Shown piece by piece: positions 58,301-64,000 of a stretch of DNA of 64,000 nucleotides (positions within the stretch are counted from its first letter, which is position 1; every line of letters starts with the position of its first letter). The notes under the pieces were generated by a model. The model had not been told where the DNA came from. It made no database searches and was given only the letters and a program-made list of their open reading frames with translations. The DNA lies in contig OZ025257.1 in the NCBI GenBank assembly GCA_964019135.1, positions 41,805,798 to 41,869,797 of the forward strand, in the 5' to 3' direction. This DNA is from Arenicola marina (lineage: Eukaryota; Annelida; Polychaeta; Arenicolidae). Made by a program: the position numbers and the translations under genes.

Positions 58301-61300
58301 GATATTACATTCTCAACTCCACTGAAAATATCGTTTTCTGTGGCTGCAGGTGGGAGGCTTAGATAGATAATTATTTATGAATATATTACATCCTCAAATC
58401 AATTGAATATAATCGTTTTCTGTGGTTGCAGGCAGGGGGTTTTGTCTTACCGTTCGCTGTGATCGGCAGTTCCATGTTGGTCGGTGTGATTCCGCTCATT
58501 TACATCGTACCCAAGGATCAAGGTCTGTACCCATCAAGGAGATAATAATTATTGCAATTCTATTTTCAACCATTTCGTTTTGGTTGTCAAGAGGCAATAT
58601 AATCTCAGTGATTACTCAGTGATGAACTAATTAAATGGTAGAAAATAAATGGTAAAAAATAAAAACATAAAAATTGTAAAGATATAAATTCGTAGCGAGC
58701 AATACTGACGTAAACAATACATAAAGAATGACTTAAACAATCGTGTTTTCTTTATATTCACGTCTGGTGTGATTTGAATTTCGATTGTGATTAACCATAT
58801 TGTTTGGCCTGCAGATACCACGGGGAGCGATCGGGCGGTATCCGCCTGCAGTCTACTCAGACAGCCTGGCGTGGTGGTGGTGAGCCTGTCTGTCGTATCC
58901 GGAGCCATTCTCTGGATCTCCCTGGATCCCACGCTTGAGCCGCACCTCAGACAGGTACGCCTCGAATTGGCCACCACCTTACCAAGTTAATATTTATTTC
59001 ATTTCTGAAGCCAAAAAATAATATTTTATTAATATTACAAAAAAATCGTTTACTTTTATTAATATTACAAAAAAATCGTTTACTTTTATTAATATTACAA
59101 AAAAATCGTTTACTTTTATTAATATTACAAAAAAATCGTTTACTTCGATTATAAAACTTTGTTTTGAATATTCATTGTGTTGCTATTTTTTTTAATATGA
59201 CTTATTAAAAAAATAATGTTACTTTTATTATAAATTTTGTTTTCATATTGCTTTTATTATAATTTTGTTTTCATGTTGTCTTTGTTATAATTTTGTTTTC
59301 ATATTGCTTCTTATTATAATTTAGTTTTCATATTGCTTTTATCATTTTGTTTTTCTATTTTTTTATTGTTTTAAATTTTATTGTTTCTATTTTGGCAATT
59401 TATCATTATAAGTTTGCAACATGTTGACAAATTCTGTCTATTTACAAAGTGACAGTGGGGGAGTGTTGCTGTAGAAAATGTAAGCACGCTAGCCAGATAT
59501 ATGTTCGATCGTAACGTAGGCGTAGCTACGAGACGGATCAGCGTCGATATTCAATTTTGCTTTACACCATACAATGTCAACAGTGCGTATGTGAATCACC
59601 TTTAAAACACACCCCAATAAAGTAAACTTTTTTTATTTAGTCCAGAATATATATCTATTTATATATATATATAAATACTTATGCAATGACAAACTATTGG
59701 GTCCAGGGCAAGGTATAGGTGTTATGCGATTCCCTCCGTTATACGATTCCCTCCGTTACACGATTCCCTCCGTTATACGATTCCCTCCGTTACACGATTC
59801 CCCCCGTTATACGATTCCCTCCGTTATACGATTCCCTCCGTTATACGATTCCCCCTCCCCGTTATACGATTCACCCCGTTATACGATTCAACCCGTTATA
59901 CGATTCCCTCCATTATACGATTCCCTCCGTTATACGATCCATCCCGTTATACGATTCCCTGCATTATACGATTCCCTCCGTTATACGATTTCCCCCGTTA
60001 TACGATTCCCCCCGTTATACGATTCCCTCCATTATACGATTCCCTCCGTTATACGATCCCCCCCCCGTTATACGATTCCCCCCGTTATACGATCCCCCTC
60101 GTTATACGATTCCCTCCCTTATACGATTCCCTCCCTTATACGATCCCTACCGTTATACGATTCCCCCCGTTATACGATTCCCTCCGTTATACAATTACCC
60201 CCGTTATACGACCTTTTCGGTCGGTCTCACTAACCATTCCCTGAGCATGTCAGTGAAACGGTTGTCAATTCCATTACTATGTGATTCGTGCAACATAATT
60301 TTATTTAAATTGTTTGTTTTCTCATTGCCAATATAAATACGCTTAAATCAAGTTCCAAAATACCACAGTCCAAGACTTCTGTATAATTGTCACTCTCCCA
60401 GCAAAGGGCGCTCGTTCCTTATATATAGAGCGTCATTGGAACGACCTCTGCCTGGAGATCCTATAGTTGTATTAGCCCCAGTGGGTAACATATGAAATGT
60501 GATGAGTTACATGTGTTATACGCTGTGTATCTGTTGTCCTGCAGTATAACCTATCGGGATCTATGGTGGGCCTCGTTTTCCTCCTGGTCGGCGGGATGTA
60601 CAGCCTGTTGGGGCCCGTCTGGGGCTACATCACAGACAGATTTGTAAGTACGAACGGTGTAAAGTTGATGAGGCCCGTCTGGGGCTACATCACCGACAGA
60701 TTTGTAAGTACGAACGGTGTAAAGTTGTTGAGGCCCGTCTGGGGCTACATCACCGACAGATTTGTAAGTACGAGCGGTGTAAAGTTGATGAGGCCCGTCT
60801 GGGGCTACATCACCGACAGATTTGTAAGTACGAGCGGTGTAAAGTTGATGAGGCCCGTCTGGGGCTACATCACCGACAGATTTGTAAGTACGAACGGTGT
60901 AAAGTTGTTGAGGCTCGTCTGGGGCTACATCACAGACAGATTTGTAAGTACGAGCGGTGTAAAGTTGTTGAGGCTCGTCTGGGGCTACATCACCGACAGA
61001 TTTGTAAGTACGAGCGGTGTAAAGTTGATGAGGCCCGTCTGGGGCTACATCACCGACAGATTTGTAAGTACGAACGGTGTAAAGTTGTTGAGGCTCGTCT
61101 GGGGCTACATCACCGACAGATTTGTAAGTACGAACGGTGTAAAGTTGTTGAGGCTCGTCTGGGGCTACATCACCGACAGATTTGTAAGTACGAGCGGTGT
61201 AAAGTTGTTGAGGCCCGTCTGGGGCTACATCACCGACAGATTTGTAAGTACGAACGGTGTAAAGTTGTTGAGGCTCGTCTGGGGCTACATCACCGACAGA

Positions 61301-63604
61301 TTTGTAAGTACTAACGGTGTAAAGTTGTTGAGGCTCGTCTGGGGCTACATCACAGACAGTTTTGTAAGTACGAACGATGTAAAGTTATTGAGGCTGGTCT
61401 GGGGCTACATCACGGACAGATTTGTAAGCACAAACGGTGTAAAGTTGTTGAGGCTCGTCTGGGGCTACATCACAGACAGTTTTGTAAGTACGGACGGTGT
61501 GAATTTGTTGGGGCTCGTCTGGGGGTATGGGGCTCGTCTGGGGGTACATCACAGACAGATTTGTAAATACGAACGATGTAAAGTTATTGAGGCTGGTCTG
61601 GGGCTACATCACAGACAGATTTGTAAGTACGAACGGTGTAAAGTTGTTGAGGCTCGTCCGGGGCTGCATCACAGACAGATTTGTAAGTACGAACGGTGTA
61701 AAGTTGTTGAGGCCCGTCTGGGGCTGCATCACAGACAGATTTGTAAGTACGAATGGTGTAAAGTTGTTGAGGCCCGTCTGGGGCTGCATCACAGACAGAT
61801 TTGTAAGTACGAACGGTGTAAAGTTGTTGAGGCCCGTCTGGGGCTGCATCACAGACAGATTTGTAAGTACGAACGGTGTAAAGTTGTTGAGGCCCGTCTG
61901 GGGCTGCATCACAGACAGATTTGTAAGTACGAACGGTGTAAAGTTGTTGAGGCCCGTCTGGGGCTGCATCACAGACAGATTTGTAAGTACGAACGGTGTA
62001 AAGTTGTTGAGGCCCGTCTGGGGCTGCATCACAGACAGATTTGTAAGTACAAATGGTGTAAAGTTGTTGAGGCTCGTCCGGGCCTGCATCACAGACAGAT
62101 TTGTAAGTACGAACGGTGTAAAGTTGTTGAGGCCCGTCTGGGGCTGCATCACAGACAGATTTGTAAGTACGAACGATGTAAAGTTGTTGAGGCCCGTCTG
62201 GGGCTGCACCACAGACAGATTTGTAAGTACGAACGGTGTAAAGTTGTTGAGGCCCGTCTGGGGCTGCATCACAGACAGATGTGTAAGTACGAACGGTGTA
62301 AAGTTGTTGAGGCTCGTCTGGGGCTACATCACCGACAGATTTGTAAGTACGAACGGTGTAAAGTTGTTGAGGCTCGTCCGGGGCTGCATCACAGAACGAT
62401 TTGTAAGTACGAACGGTGTGAAGTTGTTGGGGCTCGTCTGGGGCTACATCACAGACAGATTTGTAAGTACGAACGGTGTAAAGTTGTTGGGGCTCGTCTG
62501 GGGGTACATCACAGACAGATTTGTAAGTACGAACGGTGTAAAGTTGTTGGGGCTCGTCCGGGGCTACATCACAGACAAATTTGTAAGTACGAATGGTGTA
62601 AAGTTGTTGGGGCTCGTCCGGGGCTGCATCACCGACAGATTTGTAAGTACGAACGGTGTAAAGTTGTTGAGGCCCGTCTGGGGCTGCATCACAGACAGAT
62701 TTGTAAGTACGAACGGTGTGAAGTTGTTGAGGCCCGTCTGGGGCTGCATCACAGACAGATTTGTAAGTACGAACGGTGTAAAGTTGTTGAGGCTCGTCTG
62801 GGGCTACATCACCGACAGATTTGTAAGTACGAACGGTGTAAAGTTGTTGAGGCTTGTCCGGGGCTGCATCACAGAACGATTTGTAAGTACGAACGGTGTG
62901 AAGTTGTTGGGGCTCGTCTGGGGCTACATCACAGACAGATTTGTAAGTACGAACGGTGTAAAGTTGTTGGGGCCCGTCTGGGGCTACATCACAGACAGAT
63001 TCGTAAGTACGAACGGTGTAAAGTTGTTGAGGCTCGTCTGGGGCTACATCACAGACAGATTTGTAAGTACGAATGGTGTAAAGTTGTTGGGGCTCGTCTG
63101 TGTGGTGTGGTGTAACCGGGGTGAATTTTATGCGATCCAAGGGAGGGAGGAATCTATAAGTGGAATACAAATGCAAGATGTATATGTTGAGCTTCCGAAT
63201 CTCCCCACTGAACGGTTTCAAGTCAACGAAAGTCACTCCAACAGTACAACAGTACTTAACACTTTCCACCACATGTACGCAACCTCAAAACTCGCACGCA
63301 ATGTTGTGGTATTATGCATCACATTGGAGTATGGTTCGTTGTGACGCACCCAGAAATGCAAACTTGTTAACATTTAATATAAAGCTAACAATTTAGTCCC
63401 GAGTGGTGCAATCTTGCTTAAAATGTACTGGTATAACATCACTTTTGGATTAAGTCCGCTATATTATGCATTATATGTATATCGTCTTTTGTTCTTTTTG
63501 CTGCAGGGCCACAGCTTAGAGATGATGGTGTTAGGTTATGTCCTGTCCGCCGTGGCGATGCTTCTCTTGGGCCCCTTTCCCCTCTTCATGGAACCCAGCT
63601 CGCA
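54987..63604 (+). CDS. SLC18B1: Major-facilitator transporter, SLC18B1-like, 3' end beyond the window
   Basis: Nine exons join in phase to 395 codons plus two bases. Membrane segments by hydrophobicity: TM1 about residues 95-117, TM2 130-150, TM3 159-177, TM4 192-225, TM5 231-251, TM6 256-280, TM7 302-322, TM8 336-356, TM9 370-391; a full MFS protein has 12. Local matches to human SLC18B1 include SILAPFFPAE, GAKYLFLAGQ, LDPTL in TM7, and VGLVFLLVGG...GYITDR, the MFS motif before TM9. SLC18B1 has been described as a vesicular polyamine transporter; that function is family knowledge, not shown here. The ~92-residue Ser-rich N-terminus is longer than in the human protein. The start is supported by an in-frame TAA two codons upstream. 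Symbol confidence is lower than family confidence. Confidence 0.85.
55840..55935 (+). CDS. SLC18B1: SLC18B1-like exon 2: TM2
   Basis: 32 codons, phase 0: SISGWVFGVFALVQFLTSPI, MGRL. Acceptor CATGTTACAG, donor GTAAGT. Confidence 0.9.
56311..56384 (+). CDS. SLC18B1: SLC18B1-like exon 3: MFS loop and TM3
   Basis: Phase 0 in, phase 2 out: LPVMGAKYLFLAGQFFAGGC, TVLF. Acceptor TTTTGAGCAG, donor GTAAAT. Confidence 0.9.
56872..57031 (+). CDS. SLC18B1: SLC18B1-like exon 4: TM4
   Basis: Completes Gly, then LVSLFPRGDGSRLTFISLCF, TLRILLALGCTANNTACFAI, VTQTFPGSAVSVV. Acceptor GCATGTCACAG, donor GTCAGT. Confidence 0.9.
57702..57770 (+). CDS. SLC18B1: SLC18B1-like exon 5: TM5
   Basis: 23 codons: GFIEAGSGVGLAIGPSLGGV, LFD, the MFS G-x-x-x-G-P-x-x-G-G (motif C) region. 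Donor GTAAGT. Confidence 0.93.
57830..58075 (+). mobile_element. tRNA-derived SINE-like insertion in intron 5
   Basis: GTCGCCGGTTCGAATCCCGT is a perfect B box, preceded by CTAATGTGTAAGGTGTTCGC and followed by a body ending near GCCCCGGGGTGCAGGGTAAC. Not alignable by eye to the other SINE types here. Confidence 0.65.
58170..58431 (+). repeat. ~90-140 bp repeat including the exon 6 acceptor
   Basis: TCGTTTTCTGTGGTTGCAGG (real site, 58431) has an upstream copy TCGTTTTCTGTGGCTGCAGG at about 58331-58350, and a decayed one TCGTGTTCTGTGATTGCAAG at about 58185-58204, with shared TAGATGATTATTTAAGA sequence between. Confidence 0.75.
58432..58522 (+). CDS. SLC18B1: SLC18B1-like exon 6: TM6
   Basis: Phase 0 in, phase 1 out: AGGFVLPFAVIGSSMLVGVI, PLIYIVPKDQ. 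Donor GTCTGT at 58523. Confidence 0.9.
58815..58954 (+). CDS. SLC18B1: SLC18B1-like exon 7: central loop and TM7
   Basis: Phase 1 in, phase 0 out: DTTGSDRAVSACSLLRQPGV, VVVSLSVVSGAILWISLDPT, LEPHLRQ. The LDPTL motif matches human SLC18B1. Acceptor GGCCTGCAG, donor GTACGC. Confidence 0.92.
59023..59345 (+). repeat. AT-rich 30-bp and ~27-bp tandem repeats
   Basis: Four copies of TTTTATTAATATTACAAAAA plus AATCGTTTAC (59023-59146), then about four degenerate copies of TTTTATTATAATTTTGTTTT plus CATATTG (59218-59345). Confidence 0.88.
59720..60212 (+). repeat. 17-bp array of GATTCCCTCCGTTATAC
   Basis: About 29 copies with CCC/CTC variants, in intron 7. A single copy (GATTCCCTCCGTTATACGAT) also lies in intron 9 at about 63739-63758. 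Confidence 0.95.
60545..60643 (+). CDS. SLC18B1: SLC18B1-like exon 8: TM8 and MFS motif
   Basis: 33 codons, phase 0: YNLSGSMVGLVFLLVGGMYS, LLGPVWGYITDRF. The first GTAAGT donor (60644) gives the expected join to exon 9 (GHSLEMMVLGYV). The final 32 coding bases are the start of the 60-bp array. Confidence 0.88.
60612..63100 (+). repeat. 60-bp array of exon 8 end plus donor, about 41 copies
   Basis: Each unit: GGCCCGTCTGGGGCTACATC, ACCGACAGATTT, then GTAAGTACGAACGGTGTAAA, GTTGTTGA. The first part is the end of exon 8 (PVWGYITDRF), the second its donor. Fifteen donors at exact 60-bp spacing (60644 to 61484) stay in the exon 8 frame. A 19-bp insertion near 61525 shifts the rest. Open frames through the array on both strands come from the repeat, not from separate genes. 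Confidence 0.97.
63507..63604 (+). CDS. SLC18B1: SLC18B1-like exon 9: TM9
   Basis: Phase 0 in, phase 2 out: GHSLEMMVLGYVLSAVAMLL, LGPFPLFMEPSS. Matches the human CYMLLGPVPIL segment. Donor GTAAGT at 63605. Confidence 0.92.
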
Positions 63605-63985
63605 GTAAGTACTAGGATTAAAAACGTCGCAAACTGTGCAGATCTATGTTACCAGAAGAGCAGGCAACACAGACCTAGTAAGATATATTATGAGAATCCA
63701 TGTGTGCCATTAACTTAGGTGTGTCCTAGATGCATGGGATTCCCTCCGTTATACGATTCTCTTCTATTATGGGGATGCATACTATAGTGTTTGTAAGGGA
63801 ATTATCCCCAGTTATCATTTGAAAAGAATGTTTTTTGGAGGTCTATATGTGCGTTCTTGTACGTTGACTTACATGCTCTATGTTACTTAAATGTATGCGT
63901 CAGTTAAATATATAGTTATCGAGGGCCGTGCGTAGCAAGCATGGTGTCGCGTTGTCTTGCCATAGGGTTTGAAATTGAAATAACG

Positions 63986-64000
63986 CTGACGTTTTCAGTC
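63986..64000 (+). other. Probable exon 10 acceptor of the SLC18B1-like gene at window edge
   Basis: GCTGACGTTTTCAG ends at 63998, leaving TC as the first exon bases. CA from exon 9 plus T would give His, followed by a codon starting C. Family position (SQLWLL in human) makes an exon here plausible; only two bases are visible. Confidence 0.45.

Noticed and set aside
60563..63115. An 850-codon open frame (and 605- and 562-codon ones, the last on the minus strand)
   Set aside because: They are produced by the stop-free 60-bp array in several frames at once. Only the first 33 codons (exon 8) have homology; the rest is repeat translation.

Overview
This is eukaryotic genomic DNA, from an intron-rich animal: GC-rich short exons sit in AT-rich introns with GT-AG borders. 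My best guess is an invertebrate deuterostome, most likely amphioxus (Branchiostoma). That guess rests on the vertebrate-like architecture of both genes and on the abundance of minisatellites that overlap splice junctions. I recall such arrays being reported in amphioxus, but I could not check this here.

Layout. (1) Positions 501-29429, + strand: 31 exons of a kinesin-12 gene (KIF15), entered at the P-loop exon and complete to the stop codon. The exons join in phase throughout: 4,228 nt, i.e. the last base of a split codon plus 1,408 codons and a stop. The first ~80-90 residues and the promoter lie upstream of the window. (2) 29430-34500: presumed 3' UTR with a candidate polyadenylation signal at 31504, then intergenic DNA with small inverted-repeat elements. 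(3) 34505-54315: a ~20 kb satellite of a 46-bp unit (about 390 units) with nested higher-order duplications, carrying five copies of a ~345-bp interspersed element near its right end. (4) 54987-64000, + strand: nine exons of a major-facilitator transporter resembling SLC18B1, from the start codon to beyond TM9. The gene runs off the window, and a probable tenth-exon acceptor sits at the last few bases.

The outstanding feature is how the introns are built. At least nine introns across the two unrelated genes contain tandem arrays whose unit includes the exon edge plus the splice site itself. These are exons 4, 10, 12, 22, 25 and 29 of KIF15 and exon 8 of the transporter on the donor side, and KIF15 exons 9, 13 and 17 on the acceptor side. 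Each array therefore presents several to about 40 copies of a splice site. Some units are in frame: 20-residue units at the transporter's exon 8, and 15-nt microexon-like units after KIF15 exon 12. Others would shift frame or stop. Copies of tRNA-derived SINEs and of several short inverted-repeat elements fill much of the remaining intron space; one inverted-repeat end appears to have seeded its own 25-bp array.

The two genes are not an operon and have no known functional link. KIF15 is a mitotic motor; the SLC18B1-like protein is a membrane transporter.
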